Part shown: positions 32,301-47,300 of the stretch, in pieces
Numbering within the stretch: position 1 is the first letter of the stretch
How the letters are laid out: each line of letters opens with the position of its first letter
NCBI GenBank assembly: GCA_040285825.1
Contig: JAUPSS010000002.1
Span: forward strand, 2,728,001-2,792,000
DNA: 64,000 nt
Direction: 5' to 3'
DNA from: Eukaryota sp. TZLM1-RC
Lineage: Eukaryota > Metamonada: BaSk clade
Notes under the pieces: model-generated
Databases searched by the model: none
What the model was told of the DNA's origin: nothing
What the model saw: only the letters and a program-made list of their open reading frames with translations
Program-made: the position numbers and the translations under genes

Positions 32301-35300
32301 TTTCACCAATGAGGGAGGCTTGGTTCTTAAAGTAAACATGACCGTAATTAGTGTTAATTATTTGAGAACCATTAACTAGATGAATCAGAGTGTCTTCAAT
32401 TGTCATTTCATCGTAATTAATTAAAGAATGGCCATTTAACAAATCTTTAGGCTTATTTTCTGTAAACAAAGAATTTGCCAATAAAGTAGTTGTTCCAGGA
32501 TCAGTTAGAGTTCCAGCAGTCCACGAAAAGTGTTGAGTCACATTCATATTACCATTACCTGACCTAATACCACCACAAAGGTTAAATGTTTCAGTATTAA
32601 TAGAGTTGTTGTTATTAAGTAAAAGGATTCCCCCGCACAGAGAAACTTCTTCAAAATGAACGACAGTGGGTACAAAGGTATCTTCAAAGTAAATTAATCC
32701 ATCATCCTGGAATAGGTTAACATTGGTGATATTAGATGAACTTCCATCATTGAATAATAATTGACCACCAGAAACTTTCCACAAAGAATCTGAAAAATCT
32801 ATCGTTGAATACTTGGTGATATTGATAAGACCTGAACGAGATAATTCAATAGTGGAGAGATTTTTAATTAAAACGTCTAAAATTTGAGCAGATCCTCCTG
32901 AAATATTAAGCTTCAACTCGTCTATAATTCCAAAAGCTTGAAATAAACCCCCAGATTGAACAATGAAACCCTTTTCAACATAAAGATCATGAGCAAAAGT
33001 AACTTCGCCATCATCAATTAATAACTGTCCAGAATGATCAAACAAGCCATCAACAAAAACATTAGATTCTGGTCTGGAAACGTGAATATTTCCCGGTGAA
33101 TTAATTACTATTGAAGTATTTAAAAAGTCGAATTTTCCAGTTAATTCCAGGGTACAACCTTCATTAATTTGAATAGTATCAGTAGAAAAAGAGTCTGTGC
33201 CAATTGATAAAGTACCATTTTCAATTAAAACAAATTCATGGTTTTGGAGACCTAGAAGAAATTCAAAAGTGTCAGCAGTGGAAATTTTAGCAAATATACC
33301 ATAATTAATAAATAAAGGCAATGCTTCATTTTCAGAAGTGGGATTTAATTCGCCTTGGCCTCCAATTTCAAATACAGCATTGGGTTTGTTAATGATTCTG
33401 GTAAAAGCACCAGCTTCAAGTGTTCCTTCAAGGAGAGTCACATTACCATAATTAACCAAAGTGTGACCCTCATCTATCTCCATTAAGGAGTCACCTTCAA
33501 CCAGCATTAGCTTCATATTTTTAGTAATACCAGAATCATAAAGTTTACCTCCTTTCCAAGTAAAAACATTAGAAACCTCAATAATGCCAAAACCAGATCT
33601 TTTTCCATCATTCATATAAAGATTTTCTATATAAAGATCATTAGTGGAATTGAAAAATAATTCACCCCCATCTATAATAACAGTTTCAAATAAAGGTTGG
33701 GTTTGAACAGAAGAGTCAAAAATAATGAGATCACCTTCAATTAAATGAAGAATGGAATTGGTTATGGAAATTTGGGACAATGGATGGAAAACAACCACAC
33801 CACCATTAATTTCGAGTTTGGACTGGCTGAATTCCACAACAGAATTTTCAAATAAATTAACAACTCCTCCATTGCAAGTAAGTGATTCATATTGTTCCAT
33901 ACCAGCTCCGTGAACATTGAGTTTTCCCTTATTTACTTTGCTAGTAATTAGAGTGACATTTGAACCTTCTTTAAAGTTGACTATTCCATCAGCAAGTAGG
34001 ACTAGGTTGATTTCAAAAACATTGGCTTCACTGGTAATGTCCATTTGAGCTTCATCAGCGGTAACATTTACAAAACCAGTGTGGTTGAATGTGTTTGAAA
34101 CAACCAAAAATGACGATGATGATGTGAGAGACACGTCACCGCTTCCTTCCAGCAACGAAGTATGATTAAGATGCAATTGACCCTTGATGTCTAGTATTGA
34201 CTGTTGAGTGACCTTTATGACTCCAGTTGACCACGAGACACCTGAAACAATCAAAGAGTTTGAACTTGAACAACTAGAGCTTTCATGAATCTTAATTAGT
34301 CCATAATTATGGAGCGAAATGAAAATAGTAAACTCACCACAGCCTTGTTTGATAAGAGTGGAGTTGTTTTTGTTAATAAATAAGGGGGTAATGTCATCAG
34401 AAACATCAGTAATGCTACCTTTTCCGGTAATAATAAAGTTGGAGTCAAAATTATTAATAACTCTTGTATTATTATAGCACTTCAAGTTACCATCTTCAAA
34501 AACACTGTAACGAGAAAGTAACAATTCATGATTTGATCCGAGGTGCTTGTGTTGAAGAGTTCTAAATAGAGTAAACTCAATACTTTCGGTAATAGCTTTC
34601 GATTTAAGATACCCAGACTCCCAAATAAAAACGGTATTAATAACAAGAGTGCGGTCTCCTTGGCGAGTACCTCCATTCAGTAACAAAGCATCAATATATA
34701 CAGGGTTAGCTTGGCTTTCATTTTCAAAAATACCACCCGATAACTCCATATTATCAAAGTGTACATCATAAGCACCGGAAAGTGTTGAAGTTAAAAGTAA
34801 ATGGCCACCAGAAATTGTCGCATTTGTATGATTAAATTTAGCATTATAATCAGCGATAAACTTTCCACCCGATAGGATTAAATTGGATTGAGAAAAATCA
34901 ATCAACTTGGCAGAATTGACAGAGAGTAGTCCACCATCTTGGGAAATGATAGAAACGAAGTAAATACGACTGTTACTCAAAATGGAAACAACACCATCAT
35001 TTAAAGTTCCAGAAAACGATGTTATGATGGAATTATCAGTAAAACGAAGAACACCTTGATCCACCACAAAATTAACAACTAAAACACTACTTTGATTGAC
35101 AAATTCAGCAACAGCATCTGTATGTTCAAGTTTCAAATCTCCCTTTACGTCAAAAGTTCCAGAGTTAATGAAATATGAATCCGCTGAATTAAGAACAATT
35201 AAAGATTCTTTTAAACCATTGATTATTGCAGTATCAGTAGAACTAACTGTAGAGTTTATAATTAGCCTACCCATAATATTGATTAAATCGGAACTAGTAC

Positions 35301-38300
35301 CATTACCAGAAAGAATTAACTGACCAGATTCAACATTTAGGGTAAAGTCATTGGTGATGTACCATCCAAATTCTACAGAATTATGGTTAGAGTTAATGGT
35401 ACCTTCATTCCAAATAACCACATTAGATGAATCACCAACAGTAAATGAGCATGTTCCTGTAATATTAACAATAGAATTAGACAATACATGAATAGAAGCT
35501 TGAGCTTCACCATAAACATTACATTCAGAAAACACAGCAGAATCAATCAATTTCAATAGATGCCCATCAGTTATTGACTGTTGAGAATGAGAGTTAAACT
35601 TAAACAATTTTAAAGATTTGGTTATTCCTGAACCACTCAAGGTACCATGAGTAAATGTAAATAAGTTTAATACTTCAATAGTTGATTCCCCAGATCGTGT
35701 AGCAGTGAAACCATCTAGATGCAAGTCATCTATTAGTACAAGTTCATCTAAATTAGCATCAAAGTTGCCACCCGTAATTGTACATTCAGCAATGGTAGGA
35801 GAGTCAGTTACACTGGAACTTTCAAATAAATAGTGGCCAGATTTTAGATTAATTATTGCATTAGTTAGATTAAACAAAGCTCCCGATTTTGAAATAAATT
35901 CACTAGATTCGCCATCTAATATAAAAGTTGATTCATAAGAATTAATAATACTGGCATCGAGTAAATGATATTTACCACCAATGATTTCTAATTTGCCAAC
36001 AGACTTTGTTTCGGAAATACCATGATGAATAACAGATCCTGAAGATTTTACTTTACAGTGGTTAATTGAATCAATAACAGCACCTGATTTAAAAGATAAA
36101 TTTCCCTTTACAATATTGCAATTTAAAACATCCAACTTTCCATAGTGGTTAAGTTCGCCATTGGAAATCTTTAAATTAACACGGGTAGAAGTGAAGCTTT
36201 CTGTAAAGTTGACAGACCCATATTTAACTGTTAAACAATCAGTAGTTTCAGCTTCGCAATCAACTTGGCCATTGAAGAAAATATTGTCAGAATTAGCATA
36301 AATCATTGCATCAGTATTAATTTCAACATTAGAAGCTGAATGTTGAAGTAAATCATTATTGACATTGAGCTGAGCTAAGGAATCTAACAATAAATTACCC
36401 AAAATTTCAGTGAATTGATTAAAATCAACCTCCGAATTAGAGTGTAATGAAAAATCACCAACAGATTCAACATTAACAGAGAATATTACAACAGAGTCCT
36501 CTTCGACATACAAACCACCAAAATTTCTGATACCAGTAAAGGGGTTACAATCATCACATGCAAAAACAAAGTTCAAAGACTTGGATGAACTAGAAGAAAA
36601 GTTAAGAGAAGCTGAATGGTCAATGTAAAGAACAGCATTATTATCAAACTTTGTATCGAAAGTATCACAGCTTTCTGAAGTTAATTCAAACCTACCAGTA
36701 TTGTTGATAAATAAACGAACATTTTGTCCAAATAACTTATCCTTACAATCAGTGACTGTGATTTCATTTAAAACATGGAAGGAAGTAGAATCTTTTCCAA
36801 TAACCCCCCCATTAAAAAGCATATCCTTAACATGAATAGTGCCAAAGGAAGTGATCTTAGCCATATCATTAACTTCAAGTAAATTAACCTTGGAAATACA
36901 CTCAGGTTCATTAATTACCAAATTGGCATCATCATTTAAAATCAACCTTGTCCACTGAGGACAATTTTTGGTTCCATTGGGATGAATAACCAATTCACCA
37001 CCATTCATTTCAGTTGTTACATCCTTGAACTTAGTTTTTGAAGCTTGGTTTAATGTAACATTACCATCATTAATAATTACTGTAGAATCCGTAAATGAGG
37101 GAGATGAACCTGGTTGTGCAACAACGAGACCATTATGAATCTTGATATGGTCTAATTTAACATCAGATTCGTCATCAAAGACCAAAGAACCATCAAACAT
37201 ATCATCAATAACTACTTTCTCAACAATGGCTCCTTCTTTAAAAACAACGTGGCAATTCTCGTACATTTCGTTAATATATACCTTTGAAACTTTACTATTT
37301 TTGATGGTTACTGGACCATTACATATACCAATGATTAATTCAAGTAAGTCAGTGTCAACAATATCTAAATCAGTACCAAGTTCGGGAATATTGACTCGAT
37401 CACCATTAACGTCCTCTCTAAACAAAATAATTCCGCCAGTATAAACAATAGTTACATTAACAATTTCCGTCTGTCTCAAATCTAAAAGACCATCTCTCAT
37501 ATATAAAGTTCCTGTTTGATTTAGAGTTCCTTCAAAAAGAACATAAGAATCTTCATCGTCAATAACAACATCACCAGCCCCGCCAATGAAATCAGTAACA
37601 TTTACTCTATTACGAAGATGAATTGTGGCGTCTTGCTCAATGATGAAGTTGTCAGTAGATAAATCTGATTCTTCAAAGGAAACATTTCCTTTAGAAACAG
37701 TAATTAAAGTACTGAAAATATCCCATTCCATAGTGATTGAATCCGGTGTACTGAAATCTAATATACCAGTGGAAAAAATGGCAGAATTGTCAGTGGCAAT
37801 ATTTTGAGTATACCATCCTTCTGTTCCAGTAAAGATCATTGAGCTGTCAGTCAAAATTTCAAGAACAGATCCATCTTCGCCCATCACCGTTCCATCATTC
37901 CATTCTCCGTTATCGTAAACAACTAACATAGAACCAGACTTGAATTCCTTCTGCAATTCAGAGGTCATTTTAACATTAGAAGCGTGAGTTACAGAATCAG
38001 AATCTAGATTGCCATGAGTCCAATATAATTCTTCAACAGTTGAATTAGGACCGCCAAAAGTTCCTTTATGTAAATTCACTTTAGCAATATTGAATCGGGT
38101 AAGTCGAGTAATGACAAACTTTCCATCATTCAAGGTCAATACATTAACTTCTTGTTGATTAGAAGCAAACTGATCAATAACAACATAACCTTCAACAAAG
38201 AAATCTGTGAGATCAGGAATAAAACCATTAGTAAAGTTAAATGAACCATCAAGAACAGTAACATTGGCTTGTGCAAAAGAAACTTCTTCACCATTGACGA

Positions 38301-41300
38301 CAGTAGATCCGCCAAATTGAACATGTTTGGTCACATTTACAGAAGAATCTTGGAGGAAATCAATCTTGCCAGACTTGAAGTTGAGAATTGTATAAGAATC
38401 AACAAGACAATCATAAAAGTTCAAGCTACCCTTAATTGTATAACCTAAAAGATTGGAAATGTTTGTAGAGTCATCAAACTGAGTTGTCCCAGAAAGTTCT
38501 TGAATTTCAAAATAATTAATGTTAGACTTGGTAATCTGAGCAGTTCCGCTTTGCTTAATTACTGACAAAGTATTGACTTCAGAGTAGTGAATAATAAGTA
38601 TACCTGACATATCACAAAATTCAATATTCTGAACTGTAGCAGAATCAATAGTCAAATTACCAGAGTCTGAGACGATAAAGCATCCATGGAAATCCACAAT
38701 ACCATTGATAACCACATTACTATTGATCTCTATGGTACCAGTTCCTTGAATTTTAGAATCTTCTGAAAGAACTACATCAGAATTAAACGAAACTTTACCA
38801 TCAATTGAAACATTTAAATTCGAGTTGAAGACAGTTGGACATTTAGTGAGCAGAAGATGAGAATCCACAAGAACATTGCCTCCATTTAATTCACCAAAGC
38901 TAAATTCAAAAGTTCCATATTTAACATGTAATAATAATTGGTTATTATAAACAGCAGAGCACCCTTCAAGTTTGACCACAGATGATGTTTCAACAATAAA
39001 ATGGGGACTAGCAATCACACAGTTATCGGTACCTAGAAGAGTTCCAGATTCAAAGACTCCAGACGAAATATTGAGGTGAGTATTACAAATTTTTTCTCCA
39101 TCAGTTTTGATCGTAAACTTTTGGGGATTGAAAACATCAACACCAACAAACTCACCTGATTTGAAAACAAAATCTGACACAGACCATACAGAAGCAGAGT
39201 TGATAACACCACCTTGGAATTGGTAGTTTGCAATAATGGGATCAGAAACCAAAGAAGACACATAAAGCAATCCATCAGTTTGTTTAAACTTATTGAGGGT
39301 AAACTCATTAGAAACATCGAAAATTTCAATTAAACCGTTAGTCAAAGTTAATAGACCAGGAGAGCTTCCTATAATAGTATCTTTATCAAAAGTTAATACT
39401 GAGTCTTCAAAGTCAAAATCATAGTCAATCCCTTCCCAATTAACAGAACTGTTGATGAACGTTATAAAAGCATCATTGACTACCAGATTCGGTGAATAAA
39501 ACTTGACATTGGAATTAATGAAAGTAAATCCAGAGTTAATAGTAAAGATTGTATCCGAGGAAAGTTCAAATAAACCAGAAACAATACCAAAACCACTGGC
39601 ATTAAAGTGACCTTTTTCCAGCTTAAAATGACCATGTTCCTGGGTAACATTCCAATCGAAATTAACAACTCCAGAAGATTGAATTAACAAATCATTTCTA
39701 TTGATCAAATTAGCCCATGATAAGGATTGATTGTTAAGGTTTGACCAATTTCCCCTTTCCAATTTCAATTCACCTTCATTAATAAACTGAGTACCAACAT
39801 CACCATATAAATCATACTTGATTAACCCAGAACCATAATTCACAAATGAAGTACCTTCCCCAAGGACATGATAAATCTCATCTTCTTTTGGTTCTTCTAT
39901 TTCAGGATCTAATTCCAGTAAGAAAGTGGCTTGAGGTTCAATGAAAATAAATGAACCACCACCAAAAACACCCCTATACCAAGTGAGTGAACAAGTGATA
40001 AACAACCGACTACCAGAACTACCAGTGTAATCAGCCTTCATAATTAAATCACAAATATAAGCATCTCCTTCAATAATTAATTCAGTACCTTCAATAATGA
40101 GATTAGTATGCCTACACATGGTTGCATTTTCGCTTATAATAATTGTTCCTGCAGGTCCAATATCAGCGTAATCAAAGCAAACAAACCCATTAAAAGACAT
40201 TAAAGATCCTGGAGTCATTTTAAGTGTTGATCTATTTGCATAAAACCAAGTATCTTCATTATAAATATAGGGATAAGGAGCACCAACTTCAAGAGTAGAT
40301 CCAGGAGAGGAAAGTAAACGTGATGGATGAGAATCAAAACCTCCAGAAAGAACCTTCATAACAAAAGTTTCTGGGATTGTGATGTTTCCCTTATTCTGCA
40401 ACTCCCATTCAAACTTAAATTCAATATCTTCCCAATCAGAGGTTAAATCCATCCCATGATTCACAAAGACTACTGGTAAACTATCTGGAGTTGAATGTTG
40501 GGAAGGAATAGTGACTGGATTAGGGGAGGTCATTGGTTCATATTCATCCCAGTCATATAATACAAAATTACCAGTATCGTGGATTTCAAGTACATCATTA
40601 AACACAATGGTAGTATTAAGACCACCTCTGATATCACTTTCTTGACGCCAAATCACTGGACCATTGAAAATAACAGTGGATAAATCCTTGAATTCTTTTT
40701 CAAAAATATCAATCAAAATAGAACCTTGTTCAGCATAAGTAATTGACTCATCTTGGAAACCTCCACCAGCTCTAAACTCAAACTGATTCTTGACTGTAAC
40801 TGTATCAGTTCCTCCTCTGAATCCACCATTGATCAACAACTCATCAATTGTTATATGATGACCAGTAACCATTGAAACTATAGAATTAAAACCAAGTTCT
40901 AGGCTAGTGAAAGACACATCTGGATTAATAAAATCTTCAAAGTAAACATGAGTACCCCTAACAACAACTGATACTTCTTCAGCAATAAAAGCATCGTCAG
41001 TGATATAGAATCGACCATTGTCCTGAATAGTACATTGTTTCAAAGAAAATCTTGTTTTTAAATAAAATATACCAGCGGGATTTCGTAGCCCAAAGAAGAA
41101 ATTATTACCCTCAATGTAAGAATTGTTACCACTTTCAAACGTAAATGGACGATCATCAACACCAACAGTTGTACCAAACATTGCATAAACTGGACCAAAA
41201 GAACTGCCACCGCCAGCAAAGTAAAACTCTCCTAGAATAAGGTTCAAAACACCATAATGCAAAAAGACAAATTGGCAGTCAAATTGAGTAACAGTAACAT

Positions 41301-44300
41301 CAATACTTCCATAATTAATGAAATAGGAATCCATTATTGAGTCGTTTGTGAAAGAAGCTCTTTCCCATTTGATTAAGTCAGTGAACAGCATATGTCCTTC
41401 CTTTGCATTTATAATATTTGCACCATAACCGAGTAACTCTTGATAACCACTAAATAAAAAGTAGCCCTTATTAGTAAGTGTGGCATTTTCTTCCATTACT
41501 CTTGTAGTGTCTGGAACAGTTGCTTCGCCATTAGCCAAGCAGAAAACATTAGAATCTTTACCAAAGCCGCCAGATCCTTGCCATAAAAGCTGATTTAGTA
41601 CTTCTACTTGATCAAATCCATGGAGGAAACCGTGATCAATCAAAAGCTCGTCAATGGTCACTACACTTTCAGTGTTGAAGGTAACATTACCATACTCACA
41701 GTGAACAGTATTTAAGGGAACCATTTGAGTTACCTTATTAAAAATAGCATTACCAACAACAACAGTCAAATCAAATTGATTGACTAAAACAGCAGAATCA
41801 TCGAAAACTAAAGTACCTTCACCAACAGATACCAATTGATCAGTTTCAAAAGTACCTTGAATATAAACCGTTGTCCATTCAAAAAGATTAATAGTACCAG
41901 TTGAAAGAATATTTGAATTAGGACCCAATAATGAATCTTCAGAAGCTGAGGTGAAAGAAAAAGTTGTTCCATAATTGATTATTAAAGAACCATCACCTCG
42001 TATAAATGAAAATGCTTCAAATAAACCCATATTCAAGGTGAACTTCCCTTCTACAAAAACTCCCCAATAGGACACAACTCTCATTGAAAAAGGGTCAATT
42101 GAAGCAGTTCCAAAAATTTCAATAAAAGCATCACAGACGTTATCAGTATTAGTAAACCGATCAATACAATCAAACTGGCCATTAGATACGAACTTGAGTG
42201 AACCCTCTTCAGAAACAACTAATTTTGAACCATTGTACCCAAATAAATTACCATTGGAATTCCATTCTAGTTCTTCATGAGCAATAACAACTGCTCCTAA
42301 GCGAATTGCTTTGGGATTTTGTCCTGCAATAGTAAGAGAGGTAAACAAATCTACTGTGATATCACCAGCAAAAGATCCTCCATTCCATTCAAAAGAAGAA
42401 GAATTTCCAATAATTTGAATATCATCATTGACTCCAAAAATTTCAGCATTTTCATCTAAAAGTCCAAAACCATCAAAAGTAATTATACCTTGACCAGTAT
42501 TGAAAAGCATTAAGGAATTACCGCGAAGATCGAAACCACGTACACTTCCTAAATCATTATCAAGGGAAATGAATTGCAGAACAGCGAGATTAACGAGACG
42601 AATTTCAGCAATATCCAAATCAATTGGACCAGTAAAAGTAATAGTTCCTATAGAAAAGTGTAATAAAGAAGTGTTAAAAGTACCTTGTACAATGACTTCA
42701 ATAAAGGGAGTTAAAGGTTCAAATCTAGCAGCCTGAGAGAAACCTTCAATTACTTCGAAATAATGGGAATCTTTGTGAAAGAAATGAGTAGAATTTATAG
42801 AAGAATGACCAAACAAAAGTGCAGAGTCGCCATAACTGTAGAAATCAGAATAGACATTCAATGGTCGTCTTGGATTAATAGTACCCTCTTTGAGATGAAA
42901 TTCCCCGCTTAAAATCTCTACTGGTGCATCAAATATTCTGTAAACATTAGTAATAGCTTCTGTTAAAGGTCCCATAAATCTAATTACATTGTTTTGACTA
43001 CGTTCACGGAAATAGGCATTAATCATTTCAGTATAACCCTCAATAACAATTGTGGTAGAATGGTATAGATTAACTGCATTAGTAGTATCAATAAATAATT
43101 TAGAACCAGGAAGGAAGACTAATTTAGAAGTATCCCTTAATTGTTTAGCAGAAGGGTTGGATAGCCATTGGGTAGACCTACAGGTACCAATAGTGCCGTT
43201 ATATTTAATGTAAATAGTACCAGAGCCTTCAATTATACCACAATTCCATACAAATTCATTAGTGGTAATATCATCAGAACCGCTCTTAGTACCACCATCT
43301 ACAATAAGTGACTGGAAATTAAGGTGGTGAGAGGTACTAAATTCAGCTTCTCCATTATATAATTCAATATCAGTAAATTCAAGGGCTTCGGAAGACTTTC
43401 TAAATCGAATAAACTCATCAGAAGACATAACTAGAGATCTTGAAGTAATTTCTTCGTCAGTACCATCAATAATAAACCAACTATGAGTATTAATATTTAA
43501 TCTATCAAAGGTCCAATTGCCAGAAGCTGAACGGGAACCATCTACTAAAACGTGAGCTCTTTCAGTTAAATGAATTTCAGTAAGGTTAATAAACGCATTC
43601 TTTCCAAAAACCCAATTCCCAGTAGGTTGAATGAAAATAGGGGATAAATCCCAAGTACCATCAAATAACACCTTGTTTTCTGGCGACCATTTCCTTGTGT
43701 GAGTATTAAAATTCCAACTATCCATATGAATATTACCGTCCCCAACCCCAATCATTCCATCTTTAAAAGTATGGCTGTAATGTCGCAAATGCAGACCAGA
43801 ACCGTCCTTCATTAAGTATTTGGAAGAACCATAGGAAGTACTTGGTCCATTAAAAGTAATTTCAGTATTTTCTTCAGAGGTAAATAAATTATAGTTGTGG
43901 ATAATAAAATCCAAAGTAACACTGATACCTGGGATTGGGAAATCTAAATGATTATTATTAATAAGAGTGGGTAGATTAGATCTGGTATTGGAGATAAAAT
44001 CTACTGATGACGTGAATTCCATATGAGCATCATCTAAAACTGTCCAAGTACTGGGGCCAGTAAGATAGAAATCACCAGGGCCTCCAACATTAGCTGTATC
44101 ATGAATATTTACATATTTGCCCTTACTAAAACCTCGATCTCCTGCATCGACAGAGTGAAGCTCAATCATGAAATCAACCTCAACTTCAATAGAACCACCT
44201 AGCCACTGAGTAAAGTCCAAAGTAACAGAATCATAACCAGCTAACAGCGAATTATTATAAGAATTATCATTATAAATAGGTTGGAAATTAATACTGCTAA

Positions 44301-47300
44301 AACACGTAACTCTTGATGGATCCACAGGATTCCGCATAACGAAATGATCAAAATGAACATCATGACCTGTATTAAGCCAAATAAATCCTGAATTGATAGT
44401 AACATTGGGGTGTGACCAAGAATATTTGAAATTGTTGAACATCAAGGCACCATCATTAATAACAATACTGGGTAAGTGAACTTGATGGTCATGATTGGAA
44501 ATTTCTACTGAACCACCATTAATTGCCAAGGTTTCAATATTCAGATTATACCTAGAATTGACAATATTGAGTCTTCCACATTGATTTAATTCAAATAGTT
44601 CTACATTGTAGTCAGTATCAGCACCATCAACATTTTCGTGTAGCAAATGAACATCACAATTGGAAAGTACGAATTTTTTAATAGGATGACGTGCTGTAGA
44701 GAAGAGCTCAAACCGACCATAATTTTGCAAATGTTCTGTAAAAAGATTAAATTGACCATTATACTTCACCCAAGCTGAATTAGTTCTGAAATCAAATGTA
44801 CAAGTATCACAATTAACAATGGAAGTGGCAGTAAATAAATGATGAGTTCTAGAATTAATGGCTTGATTACTACCAAAAGCTAATTTAGTATTTGGTTGTA
44901 AATAAAAAGTTGCTCTAATAACACCACCACCATCACCAAATAATAATTCAAAGTCATTTAAATAATGAATGGTATTTACGGCAATATCAATAAACCAATC
45001 AATTCTTCTTCTATTTTGAGCTGTGGAGAAAGTGATTGTGTCCTTAACATAAATGACTGGGTAATTACTACTAGTAGTACTACTAAACCAAAAGTCTCCA
45101 GTGATATTAGTTTCGTCTTCTAAATAAAGTTTACCATTAGAATTTCCGCGAATTTGACCATTATTCACTTCAATCTCACACAAAACTTTAGCATGTAATT
45201 CAGCAAAAATATCCTTCCTGCCATTAGTTGTAAGTCTTAAAGGTTGAAGTGACTTAGTAACACCACCACAGAAGCAACCTTGTTTGAAAAAGATCTCGTT
45301 ATTTACATTAGCTATATCATTACCATCTCTCTTGGCGTTTGATCCATTCAAGACTAAGTGGTCAATGGTGACTACCTTTCCAGATGCAAGTCTTAAAGTA
45401 CCATCAAGAATTTTAACTATTGGCAATTCGGGAGAGAATGAAACAAAAGATCTTAGTTCAACTAATGAGCCAGATCTAATTTCAAAATTGGGTAAAATAA
45501 AGGTAGCACTGAGACTTTGGAATAAAAAGTTACCACCATGGGGTTTGAATACTTTAGTTTCAAATGTTGGCAAAGTAATAACGTTACAATAACCACCAGT
45601 ACCTTGCACAAAATCAACATCAATGTAGGAAATACCATTTTTGAAAACTGTTGCTGAACCGGATCGAGTAATTAATCGAGGACTTTCAATAAAAACATAA
45701 TTATCAACAGTTAAAGAAGTTTCACTAAGGATTTCAGTACTTACATGTAACTGTTTAATTGTGAATAACTTGAGAGAACCAGAATATGCATGGATAAAAG
45801 GTAGAAAAGTATTACCAGAAATAGAATTAAACTCAGTTTGACCATTAAATACAAATAGACCTTTTCTGATAATAACATTGTTAAGAATTTCACTAAACTT
45901 TACCCTAGCTGAACTAGTGGATATATTGAAATAATCATCAATAATGAGCTTCTGTTTCAAATCAATAAAGTTGACTGCTCCACGAAGATCAAATGATTTA
46001 GGAGTAAAAACATTGTTTTCAACAGTTGTGAGATCAAATCTGTGTGAACTTCCAATATAAATGCCAGACTCAAACAATAACCAATCTTGCAAGTTGTTCA
46101 TGGTTAACTTACCATTAGTGTTACTGATTCTATTGACAAAGGTGACATTTTGTGCCACGTTTTCAATGGTAGTATGTCCTGAACTCCCTGAAATAGTCAT
46201 AGTCGAAATGTTGAAATAATTATTCACAGTGTCGATATTCACCACACCATTGGTTTGAGTGAATTCATCAATATCAACTACTTGGTTTACATTATCAATA
46301 TTAAGAGTTCCTCCAGAGGAATGAATATTTAAAAGGTCGAAGATTTGGCTCCTTTCTTTAGCTTGATGCATGTTCATTGTACCTCCACTTATCGTAATTG
46401 AATCAAGCTCATAATCAGCATGTTTCGTGAAAGTAAATCTTCCGGTAGAATGTTGGAAATCTAAAGTCAGGTTGTAATAACCATTGAAATTGATAGTACC
46501 ACCAGAACTAGTTCTTAAACGTCCTTCTAAACCATTCCAAACAGAAGATTGCTTAACCGTACCAGTGCTACTACCAATATCAAATAGAGCACTGGGATAA
46601 ATAGTAAAAAGACCATCAAGATTTGAATCACTGTTACGCTGATTAAATCGTCCATTTAAAGTAAATGTTCCAGTACCAGTTTGATTAAATGGAAGATTAT
46701 TAGTTAAGGTAGAAGTTCCGTCTAATTTAACAAAGTCACCAGTGTTGAGAATAGTAGGTCTAAAAGAAACATCAGGATACTCGACACTTATATCAATATC
46801 AACAGCAGAAAAATCAAAGCTGGCTAAGTTGTCGCAAATAGATGCACCACACATTTTACCATAAAAGAAAATTCCACTATTGACTATGCTAGAGCTTCTA
46901 TAAATGAAGAACGGGAAATAATGAACTAGAGTAAGCTCACCGGAGTTTTCTAGTACAGAGTCATAAGCTAAATGTTTTGGTCTTTGAGTTTCTATTAAAG
47001 ACTCACAATTTGAATTCAAAACAAAAGTGGTTGTTGAAGTGAATGACCGAGGACTTCCAATTCTACCAGATTTCCAATTCCAATTAGAATCCACTTGCAC
47101 TGTATCAAGACCTTCAAGAATTCCGCTAATTAAATCAAGAGCACCAATATTGACATTCTGTCCAGAGTTAAATAAAACTACAGAATCTTCAATTAAAAGA
47201 GAATGAAAATGAATAAAAGTAGATTGTTTGAAATTATTCAAAGTAATAGATCCTCCACCTTGAACAGTTACAGAGTCCAACTCTAATGGAACTGCTGGGG